From: Bacteroidetes bacterium GWF2_35_48
Lineage (GTDB): Bacteria > Bacteroidota > Bacteroidia > Bacteroidales > GWF2-35-48
Direction of reading: 5' to 3'
Assembly (NCBI GenBank): GCA_001769125.1
Contig: MEOG01000043.1
Location: 1 to 32,059 of the forward strand
Length of the DNA stretch: 32,059 nucleotides
Positions within the stretch are counted from its first letter, which is position 1. Every line of letters starts with the position of its first letter. Shown piece after piece: positions 6,887 to 14,441 of the stretch. The notes beneath the pieces were generated by a model, which was not told the DNA's origin, ran no database searches, and saw only the letters and a list, made by a program, of their open reading frames with translations. A program made the translations under genes and the position numbers.

Positions 6887-8029
6887 ATGAAAGTATTAGT
6901 ATTGTATGATTATCCACCGTCACCGGGAGGACTGGCAACTCAAGGAGATCTTTTGTACAAGGGACTTTTGGAAATGGGTATTGATGCGCGTGCAGTTCAT
7001 TTTGAGTCTGCTCAAGAAAAAGAATGGTATTACAGGTGGTATAAACCCGACGTTGTTGTGGGTGTTGGATATTGGGGGCATACACCTCAATTAATTCTTC
7101 ATCCGCAAAGATACGGTATTCAGCCAGTGCCATGGTTGGTTGCTGATGGATATATCGCAAATTATCAGGAGGTGCTGAACGCCTTACCTCTTATTCTTGT
7201 AACATCTAACTGGGTAAAAGAGATGTATGTCCGAGATGGTATTAATGGAGATAAAATAGTTGTACTTCCTGTTGGTTGCGATACAGATACTTTTATTCCA
7301 TTCAGTAAAGAGGATCCAAAAATTCTTGCAGTACGCGAGGCGTTGGGTGTTTCTCCCGAACAGTTGATGATACTCACAGTGGGAGGAGATGCTGCTTCAA
7401 AAGGCGCACAAGAAGTAATGCAGGTGCTTGCAATTATTGATACGAAAGCACCCGACTGGAAATATATATGCAAAGTATGGCCACAGCCGCGGACAAAAAT
7501 TCAAAATCTGGCCGATCTGGAAATGGCAACACAACTGGGTATAGAGAAAAATGTTTTTTATGCTACCAATACTATTTCGCGGAATTTTATGCCTTATCTT
7601 ATCGGGGCATGCGATATTTATGCGGCTCCTTCGCGGCTGGAAGGATTTGGAATGCCACAGGTGGAAGCCGGAGCATGTGGTAAACCGGTTGTCAGTATTA
7701 AAGCCATGGGCATGCTGGATACACTCATTCATGGCGAAACAGCTTTTCTTGCAGAGGTTGCACAGAGAATCGTTGTAAACCATGTTATTCTTGGGGATGA
7801 ATCAGGCTTTGAACAGAATCATAAAGTATTGTTTAAAATTCCACGAACCGTTGATTACCGGGCCAATGTTCAGGATATAGCCCAGCATTTACTTGTTCTT
7901 ATGAATGATCCTTTATTGCGTGAAAAAATGGGAAAAGCAGGAAGAGAGCGAGTTGTTGCAAATTTTGATTACCGGGTTGTTGCAAAGAAATTTGTGCAGA
8001 TAATGAAAGACAGATTAGGAGTAAGCTAG
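6887..8029 (+). CDS. GT4 family glycosyltransferase
   Basis: This is a 380-residue GT-B glycosyltransferase. The N-terminal domain starts VLVLYDYPPSPGGLATQGD (donor-independent Rossmann domain with the usual Gly-rich loop). The C-terminal domain has VLPVGCDTDTFIP, LTVGGDAASKGAQ and the sugar-nucleotide site EGFGMPQVEAGACGKPVV with the E-x7-E pair. Family GT4 is retaining; donor and acceptor are not predictable. The closest look-alike context, bacillithiol BshA beside BshB, is not supported because the N-terminal motif differs. It lies between a PIG-L deacetylase and a glycosidase on the same strand. Base composition is slightly richer in GC than neighbouring intergenic DNA. Confidence 0.88.
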   Translation: MKVLVLYDYPPSPGGLATQGDLLYKGLLEMGIDARAVHFESAQEKEWYYRWYKPDVVVGVGYWGHTPQLILHPQRYGIQPVPWLVADGYIANYQEVLNALPLILVTSNWVKEMYVRDGINGDKIVVLPVGCDTDTFIPFSKEDPKILAVREALGVSPEQLMILTVGGDAASKGAQEVMQVLAIIDTKAPDWKYICKVWPQPRTKIQNLADLEMATQLGIEKNVFYATNTISRNFMPYLIGACDIYAAPSRLEGFGMPQVEAGACGKPVVSIKAMGMLDTLIHGETAFLAEVAQRIVVNHVILGDESGFEQNHKVLFKIPRTVDYRANVQDIAQHLLVLMNDPLLREKMGKAGRERVVANFDYRVVAKKFVQIMKDRLGVS

Positions 8030-8121
8030 TAAAAAATTGTCTTCAAACCGACTATAAAAACAAAAAATTTGTAATAATTAATAACAGAAAATATTTTACG
8101 AATAAATACAAAAAAAATATC

Positions 8122-9330
8122 ATGCAATCCCCATTTGACGAAGAAATTAAAGAAGCCAGACATGCTGCATTAGAAGTATTGATTCATAACTCCCACGGGC
8201 CCTATCACGGGCTTCCCCGCACCGCTGGATGGGGATATCCGGAACCATATACCCGTGATCTTATGTTTTCTATTTTGGGAATTGCTGTTTCTGAAAATGA
8301 AAAGCTCATGGAGAGTATCCGAAAAGTGTTGGAAACACTTGCGCAAAATCAGACAAGCCGTGGTCATATTCCTTCACTGGTGCATGACAAGGATGATCGT
8401 GGAGCAAGCGATTCGACTCCATTGTTTTTGATGGGTGTTGGTATTTACCGAAAAGTTACAGGAGAAAATTTCTTTCTTCAAAATGCAGTTGAAAAATCAT
8501 TAATCTGGATGGAGTATCAAAGTCCGTCTGATCGTTATTTAGTCGCACAACAACCCACGAGCGACTGGCGCGATGAGCAATGGGTAACTGGTTATGGTTT
8601 GTTTGTAAATACGCTTGTATATAGTTATCTCCGGCTTCTTGGTTGTGATGACAGGGCTGAAAAAGTACGTCATGAAATGGGTCGCTTTACCATTACCGGC
8701 GGTATAATGCATCGTCATGTTCATGAAGGATTGGTTGTCAAACATAAACCTTATTATGCATTCTGGTCGTACAAAATTCATAGCAGTGAGCGCTTTGATT
8801 TGCTCGGAAATAGTCTTGCCATTCTATCTGGAATAGCTTCGCCTTCACGTGCAGATGAAATGGTTTCGTGGATAGAAGAAGAGTGCGAAGGCATGAAAAA
8901 AAGAGGAGACCTTGCAGTTGATTTACCTCCAAATTTTTTCCCTTACGTTCATCCTGTTGACCCTGACTGGCATTCCCGTTATTCAATATACAACAAGCCG
9001 GGAGAGTACCATAATGGGGGGATATGGCCTTTTATTTGCGGATTTTATGTGGCAGCTTTAGTTGCTGCAAAAAGGTATGCGTTGGCAAAAGAAAAACTTA
9101 TCGCACTTACGCATTGTATAAAAATTTCAAATTCCGGAACTTTAAATTTTGGATTTAATGAATGGTTAAAAGCTCAAGATGGAAAACCTATGGGGCAAGA
9201 CTGGCAAACCTGGAGCGCTGCATTGTATCTGTATGCATCAAAATGTGTAGAAGAAAAAAAAACTCCGTTTTTTGATGAATGCAGAAATTATTCAGGTGAA
9301 TCGAAAATTGTTCCTTCCGTTTTTCCTTAA
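8122..9330 (+). CDS. (alpha/alpha)6 glycosidase, GH100/debranching-like
   Basis: The 402-residue protein without signal peptide resembles neutral/alkaline invertases (GH100) and amylo-alpha-1,6-glucosidase-type toroids. Visible landmarks are YTRDLMFSILGIA (about 42-54, a conserved Asp), SDWRDEQWVTGYG (about 147-159), YHNGGIWPFICGFY (about 295-308) and NEWLKAQDGKPMGQDWQTWSAALY near the C-terminus. The acid pair is probably the Asp in DWRD or YTRD and a Glu in NEWLKAQ. Substrate unknown. It follows a GT4 gene by 92 bp and precedes nagB by 87 bp, so an intracellular role in sugar metabolism or remodelling of the GT product is likely. Confidence 0.8.
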   Translation: MQSPFDEEIKEARHAALEVLIHNSHGPYHGLPRTAGWGYPEPYTRDLMFSILGIAVSENEKLMESIRKVLETLAQNQTSRGHIPSLVHDKDDRGASDSTPLFLMGVGIYRKVTGENFFLQNAVEKSLIWMEYQSPSDRYLVAQQPTSDWRDEQWVTGYGLFVNTLVYSYLRLLGCDDRAEKVRHEMGRFTITGGIMHRHVHEGLVVKHKPYYAFWSYKIHSSERFDLLGNSLAILSGIASPSRADEMVSWIEEECEGMKKRGDLAVDLPPNFFPYVHPVDPDWHSRYSIYNKPGEYHNGGIWPFICGFYVAALVAAKRYALAKEKLIALTHCIKISNSGTLNFGFNEWLKAQDGKPMGQDWQTWSAALYLYASKCVEEKKTPFFDECRNYSGESKIVPSVFP

Positions 9331-9400
9331 TAATTTGGATTTTTTAAGTTCTTTTTCCTGCAAAAGTTCAGTATATAATTTATCAATCAAAATAAATAAT

Positions 9401-9407
9401 AAAGGAG
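9401..9407 (+). promoter_or_regulatory. Canonical Shine-Dalgarno of nagB
   Basis: AAAGGAG lies 10 nt before the nagB ATG. It is notable because the other annotated genes here have A-rich leaders without such a sequence. Confidence 0.7.
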
Positions 9408-9417
9408 TTAACCTGAC

Positions 9418-10218
9418 ATGAGAATATTAATAAAAAAAGACGCAACCAAAGTTGGTTCATGGGTAGCTGATTACATAATTGAAAAAATAAAAGCGTATAA
9501 GCCAACATCTGTAAAACCTTTTGTATTGGGATTGCCAACGGGATCTTCTCCTGTTTCAACATATAATGAACTTATACGAAGACATAAAGCAGGTGATATC
9601 TCTTTTAAACATGTTGTAACATTTAATATGGATGAGTATGTCGGTATCCCTGAAACGCATTTGCAGAGCTATCATTATTTTATGAATCATAATTTTTTTA
9701 ATCATATTGATATCCCAAAGGAAAACATTAATATGTTAAATGGAAATGCATCTGACCTTGAAAAAGAATGTAATGAATATGAGGAAAAAATTACCCAAGC
9801 AAAAGGGATTGATCTTTTTCTCGGAGGAATAGGCTCTGACGGGCATATTGCATTTAATGAGCCTGGATCATCTTTAACTTCAAGAACAAGAATTAAATCT
9901 CTCTGTTATGATACTATTCATGCAAATTCACGCTTTTTTGAAAATAATCTGTCTGATGTTCCGTCCAGAGCCCTTACAGTAGGTGTCGGTACAGTGATGG
10001 ATGCTAAAGAAATCTTAATTATTATTACCGGATTTGATAAAGCCCGCGCATTGAGAGAAGTTGTCGAAGGCTCTGTCAGTCATATGTGGCCAGCTTCCAT
10101 TCTTCAGATACATCAAAAATGCATTATGGTTTGCGACGAACCCGCAACACTGGAGCTGCATGTAAAAACAGTAGAATATTTTAAAAATTTAGAAAATATT
10201 ACTGCTGAGAAAATTTGA
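9418..10218 (+). CDS. nagB: Glucosamine-6-phosphate deaminase
   Basis: The enzyme converts glucosamine-6-phosphate to fructose-6-phosphate and ammonia. The protein has 266 residues, the same length as E. coli NagB, and the active-site residues fall at identical numbers: Asp72 in FNMDEYVGI, and Asp141, His143 and Glu148 in [11 protein letters not shown]. The phosphate loop LGLPTGSSP is at 38-45. It is cytoplasmic. Its place after the PIG-L deacetylase, GT4 and glycosidase genes suggests it channels GlcN-6-P into or out of that pathway. It has a strong Shine-Dalgarno (AAAGGAG at 9401), unlike its neighbours. A long hairpin follows at 10267. Confidence 0.96.
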   Translation: MRILIKKDATKVGSWVADYIIEKIKAYKPTSVKPFVLGLPTGSSPVSTYNELIRRHKAGDISFKHVVTFNMDEYVGIPETHLQSYHYFMNHNFFNHIDIPKENINMLNGNASDLEKECNEYEEKITQAKGIDLFLGGIGSDGHIAFNEPGSSLTSRTRIKSLCYDTIHANSRFFENNLSDVPSRALTVGVGTVMDAKEILIIITGFDKARALREVVEGSVSHMWPASILQIHQKCIMVCDEPATLELHVKTVEYFKNLENITAEKI

Positions 10219-10266
10219 ATTTGTAAAAATAATTATACTATACCAGTCATGAATTGCGCTTTTGAA

Positions 10267-10315
10267 AAACCCTTGAGATCTCAACTGGATAGGCACGATG
10301 CGACCTCAAGGGTTT
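10267..10315. terminator. 11-bp stem hairpin after nagB
   Basis: AAACCCTTGAG (10267-10277) and CTCAAGGGTTT (10305-10315) pair perfectly around a 27-nt loop that holds GCACGATGC. A better T tract follows on the - strand (GGGTTTTTC) than on +. It probably separates nagB transcription from the DUF6600 gene, or is a dispersed palindromic element. Confidence 0.55.
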
Positions 10316-10321
10316 AACCGA

Positions 10322-10353
10322 TTGACAAAACCTGACCGATAATAGTATATTTG
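10322..10353 (+). promoter_or_regulatory. Bacteroidota-type promoter for DUF6600 gene
   Basis: TATATTTG (10346-10353) fits the -7 consensus TAnnTTTG, with TTGAC starting at 10322 about 21 bp before it as a -33-like element. The leader would be about 120 nt and contains TGTGAATGTTGTAA (10377-10390). Confidence 0.45.
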
Positions 10354-10478
10354 AAATCAATGCTTTTAATATTAAGTGTGAATGTTGTAATTTTTATGAT
10401 GAATTACATAACAAATTACGAAAGAAATAGACCCAACTTTGTATCATGAATATTTACACGTACACTAAAATTCAAACC

Positions 10479-11426
10479 ATGAAATCTAAATTCAATTTAA
10501 TATTAATTTACTTTATTTTTACTTTGTGTATTAGTATTAACCCCGAGAAAGTCTCGGCACAAGAAGGATCTATTACTTTTCAGGTTTTTTATGATGAATT
10601 GAGTCCTTATGGAACATGGGTAGACAATTATGAATATGGTTATGTATGGATACCAAATGTAAATTTTGGATTTACTCCTTATTCAACAAATGGTTATTGG
10701 TTGTATACCGATGAAGGATGGGCATGGGTTTCTTATTATTCATGGGGCTGGGCACCGTTTCATTATGGACGCTGGTTTAATGATAATCACTACGGATACA
10801 TGTGGATTCCTGATAATGAATGGGGACCGGGATGGGTTACCTGGAGACAAGCTGACGGCTATTACGGATGGGCTCCTATAGGACCGAATGTTCAGGTTTC
10901 TGTCGCTTATTCCGTAGACTATGAAGTAGCCAACAATCAATGGACTTTTGTAAAAGAAAAAGATTTTGGAAAAACAAATATTGATAATTATTATATTAAA
11001 AACAAAAAAAATGGTGCTTTAATAAGCAAATCCAAAGCAATTAAAAATATACGAAAAGATGATTCACGAAACGTAATATACAATGCAGGTCCGGATAAAA
11101 TAGAAGTAGAAAAAAGTACCGGAAAATCCATTTCTCAAATTTCAATAAAAGCGATTGATAAACCCGGTCAGCATTTGAACAATGATCAGCTTCAGATGTA
11201 CAGACCTAAAATGGAAAAAAATATTCCAGACCAGCAAAAACCTGTTCCTTTAAAAGTTGAAAAATCAAATACAGATAACCGGAAATCAAAAGGAGATAGA
11301 AACAAACAACCAATTTATAATCCGAAAAATAATAGTAACGATCAAAATAATCAAAAAAGAAATCCCTCAAATAAGCAAAATGAAGGAAGACAAAAACAAG
11401 AATCAAAACCATTAAAAAGAAAATAA
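10479..11426 (+). CDS. DUF6600 (YXWGxW-type) exported protein
   Basis: I prefer the ATG at 10479 because MKSKFNLILIYFIFTLCI then forms a normal signal peptide cleaved near VSAQ; an earlier in-frame ATG at 10446 would add 11 residues. The mature N-terminal half (about 30-150) is rich in aromatic repeats: SPYGTWVDNYEYGYVWIP, GYWLYTDEGWAWVSYYSWGWAPFHYGRW, GYMWIPDNEWGPGWVTWR and GYYGWAPIGP, the DUF6600 pattern. The C-terminal third is a low-complexity Lys/Asn/Gln-rich tail. Function is unknown; the family is common in Bacteroidota envelopes and the tail may bind anionic surface polymer. The gene is monocistronic by appearance. Confidence 0.85.
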   Translation: MKSKFNLILIYFIFTLCISINPEKVSAQEGSITFQVFYDELSPYGTWVDNYEYGYVWIPNVNFGFTPYSTNGYWLYTDEGWAWVSYYSWGWAPFHYGRWFNDNHYGYMWIPDNEWGPGWVTWRQADGYYGWAPIGPNVQVSVAYSVDYEVANNQWTFVKEKDFGKTNIDNYYIKNKKNGALISKSKAIKNIRKDDSRNVIYNAGPDKIEVEKSTGKSISQISIKAIDKPGQHLNNDQLQMYRPKMEKNIPDQQKPVPLKVEKSNTDNRKSKGDRNKQPIYNPKNNSNDQNNQKRNPSNKQNEGRQKQESKPLKRK

Positions 11427-11520
11427 AAATACATCTATGAATTATTTAAAAAGACTGCTTATGGCTTCAGACAGAAATTTACTGAATCATTTCTTCTCAT
11501 AAGTTTTTGTTTGGCATAAG

Positions 11521-11565
11521 TAGTATTTGCAAAATAACCACTTTTCATGCTGACACTAAGTAGTA
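11521..11565 (+). repeat. Short degenerate relative of the TAGTGTTTG element
   Basis: TAGTATTTGC at 11521-11530 and CTGACACTAAGTAG at 11550-11563 resemble the left and right ends of the MITE-like elements with almost no interior. The right-hand block (TTTTC, then CTGACACTAAGTA) recurs near 11840-11860 and, weakly, at 2105-2123. Confidence 0.35.
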
Positions 11566-11615
11566 AAAATAAGTAACATTAATTTTTCATACTATTAATT
11601 TAATAAATAAAAAAA

Positions 11616-11801
11616 ATGAACACAACTGAATTAAAAGGAAACTGGAACGAGCAAAAAGGTAAGCTCAAACAAAAATTTGCTTTTTTAACCGAAAATGACT
11701 TGCTGTTTGAAGAAGGAAAGAAAGACGAGATGCTGGGAAAACTTCAGATTACACTGGGCAAAACGAAAGAACAACTGCATTCAATTATTGAAGCTCTTTA
11801 A
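11616..11801 (+). CDS. CsbD family stress protein
   Basis: This 61-residue hydrophilic protein has the CsbD signature: ELKGNWNEQKGKLKQKF at the start and KDEMLGKLQITLGKTKEQL at the end. CsbD is a sigma-B-controlled general stress protein in Bacillus and is abundant under stress in many bacteria; its mechanism is unknown. It stands alone between two short repeat remnants and is followed by a clear terminator at 11885. Confidence 0.93.
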   Translation: MNTTELKGNWNEQKGKLKQKFAFLTENDLLFEEGKKDEMLGKLQITLGKTKEQLHSIIEAL

Positions 11802-11802
11802 G

Positions 11803-11865
11803 TAGTGTTTGCAAGAAGGCACATTGTAAGCAAAAAACATAAGTTTTCTAACTGACAATAAGTAC
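11803..11865 (+). repeat. Degenerate TAGTGTTTG-type repeat after csbD-like gene
   Basis: TAGTGTTTGC starts 2 bp after the CsbD stop codon, and TTTTCTAACTGACAATAAGTAC ends the unit. It matches the ends seen at 11521-11565 and loosely the MITE-like elements. Confidence 0.35.
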
Positions 11866-11884
11866 TTTTTTCATAGTGCGAAAG

Positions 11885-11923
11885 TTATCGTTTGGCGGTA
11901 TTCGCTGAACGATAATTTTTTTT
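11885..11923 (+). terminator. Rho-independent terminator
   Basis: TTATCGTT (11885-11892) pairs with AACGATAA (11908-11915), with a nested GCG/CGC, and is followed directly by eight T residues. This is the most classical terminator in the window. It ends the CsbD transcript before the Mla genes. Confidence 0.8.
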
Positions 11924-11938
11924 ATGTCTAAAATACGA

Positions 11939-11980
11939 TGTAATAAATATTACAATTTATGAAACAAAATTGTACATTTT
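11939..11980 (+). promoter_or_regulatory. Dyad and promoter-like box before mlaE-like gene
   Basis: TGTAAT aaat ATTACA (11939-11954) is a perfect 16-bp dyad of operator size. TACATTTT at 11973-11980 matches the Bacteroidota -7 box at seven of eight positions. Both precede the lipid transporter operon. The assignment is tentative. Confidence 0.35.
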
Positions 11981-12001
11981 TAATAAAAGAAGGACAACAA
12001 A

Positions 12002-12016
12002 ATGCTTAAAAAATAA
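12002..12016 (+). CDS. Four-codon leader mini-ORF (MLKK) coupled to mlaE-like gene
   Basis: ATG CTT AAA AAA TAA, preceded at 7 nt by AGAAGGA (11988-11994), a good Shine-Dalgarno. Its stop codon overlaps the first ATG of the next gene in TAATG. It may serve as a ribosome-loading leader for the transporter operon. It is too short to prove by composition. Confidence 0.35.
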   Translation: MLKK

Positions 12017-12783
12017 TGATGAAATCTAAAGAGGTAAGCATATTTTTTACAGACATTACAGATATTTTTTTATTTACGATACGTGTAATCAGGGAAACCT
12101 TTTCACGTAATTTTGAATTTAAAGAGTTTATTCATCAATGTTTTCAAATTGGGAATAAAACATTGCCGTTGATAGCAATTACAGGCACAATAATGGGATT
12201 GGTTCTGACAATTCAATCGCGTCCAATTCTGATTGAATTCGGGGCTGTTTCAATGCTTCCCGGAATGGTTGCCGTTTCTATTATAAGAGAAATGGGCCCT
12301 GTAATTACCGCACTGATATGTGCCGGAAAAATCGGATCGGGAATGGGAGCGGAATTAGGCTCAATGAAAGTTACAGAGCAAATAGAAGCTATGGAAGTCT
12401 CTTCTACGAATCCAATGCGATATTTAGTTGTTACGAGAGTATTGGCTGCAATGCTGATGGTACCTTTATTGATATTATATGCAGATGCTCTTGGATTGAT
12501 TGGAAGCTGGGCAGGCGCAAATATCAAGGGGGATGTTTCTTTTGCTTTGTTTTTTTCTCAGGCATTTAGTCATGTTGATTTTATTGACTTTTTACCTGCT
12601 GTTATTAAATCATTTTTTTTCGGAGCTGTAATTGGTATCGTGGGTTGTTATAAAGGATACAATGCCGGGCGCGGAACAGAAAGTGTTGGAATTGCTGCAA
12701 ATTCAGCCGTTGTGTTGGCATCCCTTCTGGTAATTATTGTTGATATGATTGCTGTACAATTTACTGACATGCTGGTATTATGA
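12016..12783 (+). CDS. mlaE: MlaE-type ABC transporter permease
   Basis: This is a 255-residue inner-membrane permease of the MlaE/YrbE family, which moves phospholipids between the inner membrane and an MCE protein. Landmarks are ITGTIMGLVLTIQSRPILIEFGA (first long membrane helix), ISIIREMGPVITALICAGKIGSGMGAELGSMKVTEQIEAMEV style EQIEAMEV coupling helix at about 115-130, and three C-terminal membrane helices ending in VDMIAVQFTD. Length is normal. It has two adjacent ATG codons at 12016 and 12019. The stop overlaps the ATPase start by 4 nt, so this is the first gene of an E-F-D operon. Symbol by family; the substrate is inferred. Confidence 0.88.
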   Translation: MMKSKEVSIFFTDITDIFLFTIRVIRETFSRNFEFKEFIHQCFQIGNKTLPLIAITGTIMGLVLTIQSRPILIEFGAVSMLPGMVAVSIIREMGPVITALICAGKIGSGMGAELGSMKVTEQIEAMEVSSTNPMRYLVVTRVLAAMLMVPLLILYADALGLIGSWAGANIKGDVSFALFFSQAFSHVDFIDFLPAVIKSFFFGAVIGIVGCYKGYNAGRGTESVGIAANSAVVLASLLVIIVDMIAVQFTDMLVL

Positions 12784-13565
12784 TAACTGAACAGGTAATA
12801 ACGTCAAAGAATCCATCCACTGCTGATAAAAGTGATGAGATTGTTATAGAACTAAAAAATATTAAAAAATCTTTCGATAAGCAGGAAGTGTTAAAGGATG
12901 TTTCTTTAAAACTTTTTAATGGAGAAAATCTTGTTATTCTTGGAAGGTCAGGCTCTGGAAAATCAGTTTTGATAAAATGTATTGTACGCTTGCTGATACC
13001 CGATGAAGGAACAATTAATGTACTTGAAGAAAATGTTGGAACATTAAATAGTGCAGGATTGGATGCATTAAGAAAAAAAATCGGATTTCTTTTTCAAAGT
13101 GGCGCATTGTATGATTCCATGACTGTTAAACAAAACCTTGAATTTCCCTTGCGAAGAATAAATAAGGATTTAAAACAACAAGAAATAGATGAAAAAGTAT
13201 TGACTGTTCTCGATAACGTTGGTCTTGCAGATGCTTTGGATAAAATGCCTTCACAACTTTCAGGAGGAATGCGTAAGAGAATAAGTCTGGCACGCACAAT
13301 TATTGCAGATCCTAAAATCATGCTGTATGACGAACCCACTGCTGGATTGGATCCTATAACATCGGATGAAATTAGTTCTCTTATTAATGAAGTACAAAAA
13401 AAATATAAAACATCATCTATCGTAATTACTCATGATATAGAATGTGCACGTACAACTGCCAACCGTATTCTGATGCTTCAGGATGGTGTTGTTTATAAGG
13501 AAGGAACATTGGAAGAAATTGAAAAATCAGATGATCCTTTTATCAAATCATTTTTTAAACTATAA
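12780..13565 (+). CDS. mlaF: MlaF-type ABC transporter ATPase
   Basis: The 261-residue nucleotide-binding subunit has Walker A GRSGSGKS at 55-62, a Q-loop (FLFQSGALYDSMTV, the SGALFDSMTV-like stretch typical of MlaF), the signature LSGGMRKR at about 160, Walker B IMLYDEPTAGLDP and the H-loop VITHDI. The GGMRKR signature separates Mla ATPases from most other ABC importers. It energises lipid movement by the permease encoded just before it (4-nt overlap). A weak extension of about 20 residues precedes the core domain. Confidence 0.92.
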   Translation: MITEQVITSKNPSTADKSDEIVIELKNIKKSFDKQEVLKDVSLKLFNGENLVILGRSGSGKSVLIKCIVRLLIPDEGTINVLEENVGTLNSAGLDALRKKIGFLFQSGALYDSMTVKQNLEFPLRRINKDLKQQEIDEKVLTVLDNVGLADALDKMPSQLSGGMRKRISLARTIIADPKIMLYDEPTAGLDPITSDEISSLINEVQKKYKTSSIVITHDIECARTTANRILMLQDGVVYKEGTLEEIEKSDDPFIKSFFKL

Positions 13566-13622
13566 TTTCAGTTGATTATAAGTCGTACACTTCGGTGCTT
13601 TAGTGTTCGCAAATAATTTTCA

Positions 13623-13647
13623 AACCTGTCTGCCGACAAGGCAGGTT
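13623..13647. repeat. GC-rich hairpin module, stand-alone copy
   Basis: AACCTGTCT (13623-13631) and AGGCAGGTT (13639-13647) pair at eight of nine positions (plus one G-U) around GCCGACA. The stem is the same CCTGYCT/AGGCAGG module found inside the element at 3895-3915. It lies between the mlaF-like and mlaD-like genes. Confidence 0.6.
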
Positions 13648-13709
13648 GATAAATTTTCAAATCATATCGCAAAGTGCCAAAGGCAAATTCTAATACTAAA
13701 TACTAAAAT

Positions 13710-14342
13710 ATGGAAACGCACACTATTAAATATAAAATCAGGCTTGGTCTTTTTATTGTTGGAGGGACTATTCTTTTTGTTATTGCAATTTTTTTAATCG
13801 GAAAACAAAAGAATTTATTCAATAAAGTTTTTAAACTTTCAACAACATTTAATAATGTGAGCGGATTACAGGTCGGAAGCAATATTCGTTTCTCCGGAAT
13901 TAATGTAGGAACCGTTGATAATATCAAAATTATAAATGATACAATGGTTCGTGTTGATATGCTTATTAAAAAAAGTGTTCAGGCTTTTATTAAAACGGAC
14001 AGTGAGGCAGGTATCGGATCTTCAGGAATAATAGGCGATCGGCTTATGATTGTTACTCAAGGAAGTAAAAATTCTCGTATGGTAACCGATGGTCAAAGCA
14101 TTGCTTCAACAGAACCTGTTGAAACAGACTCCATCATTGCCAGTCTTAAAATTACAACAGATAATGCAGCAATTGTTTCAGAACAACTGGCGGAAATAAT
14201 GGTAAAGATAAATAATGGAGAAGGCATACTTGGACGATTAATTCAGGATTCAGTCATGGCTGAAAATATTAATCAGACCACAATAAATATCAAAAGAATC
14301 AGTAAAAAAGTATCTAAAATGATAAATAAATATTCAAAATAA
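13710..14342 (+). CDS. mlaD: MCE/MlaD family lipid-binding protein
   Basis: The 210-residue protein has a single N-terminal membrane anchor (about 12-33) and one MCE domain (about 38-115) with the typical GLQVGSNIRFSGINVGTV motif and GSSGIIGDRLMIVTQG. A helical tail follows (about 140-205) that would form the hexamer stalk. MlaD rings shuttle phospholipids in the periplasm. It is close to the 183 residues of E. coli MlaD and shorter than many Bacteroidota MCE proteins. It is separated from the ATPase by 144 bp holding a hairpin, so it may have its own expression level. Confidence 0.88.
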   Translation: METHTIKYKIRLGLFIVGGTILFVIAIFLIGKQKNLFNKVFKLSTTFNNVSGLQVGSNIRFSGINVGTVDNIKIINDTMVRVDMLIKKSVQAFIKTDSEAGIGSSGIIGDRLMIVTQGSKNSRMVTDGQSIASTEPVETDSIIASLKITTDNAAIVSEQLAEIMVKINNGEGILGRLIQDSVMAENINQTTINIKRISKKVSKMINKYSK

Positions 14343-14441
14343 TTTTGTTGGATTATTTTAGAAATTATTTTTGAATTTACAATAACGAATATTATTTAAT
14401 AAACATATAATTTCCACGACAGAGATTTACAATTGTACGCT

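Noticed and set aside
6165-8029. Bacillithiol pathway (BshB beside BshA)
   Set aside because: The PIG-L and GT4 pairing looks alike, but the GT N-terminus lacks the BshA Gly-rich start and there is no BshC in the window.
10267-10315. Possible tRNA or tmRNA
   Set aside because: A single long stem with no cloverleaf, anticodon arm or CCA-type end.
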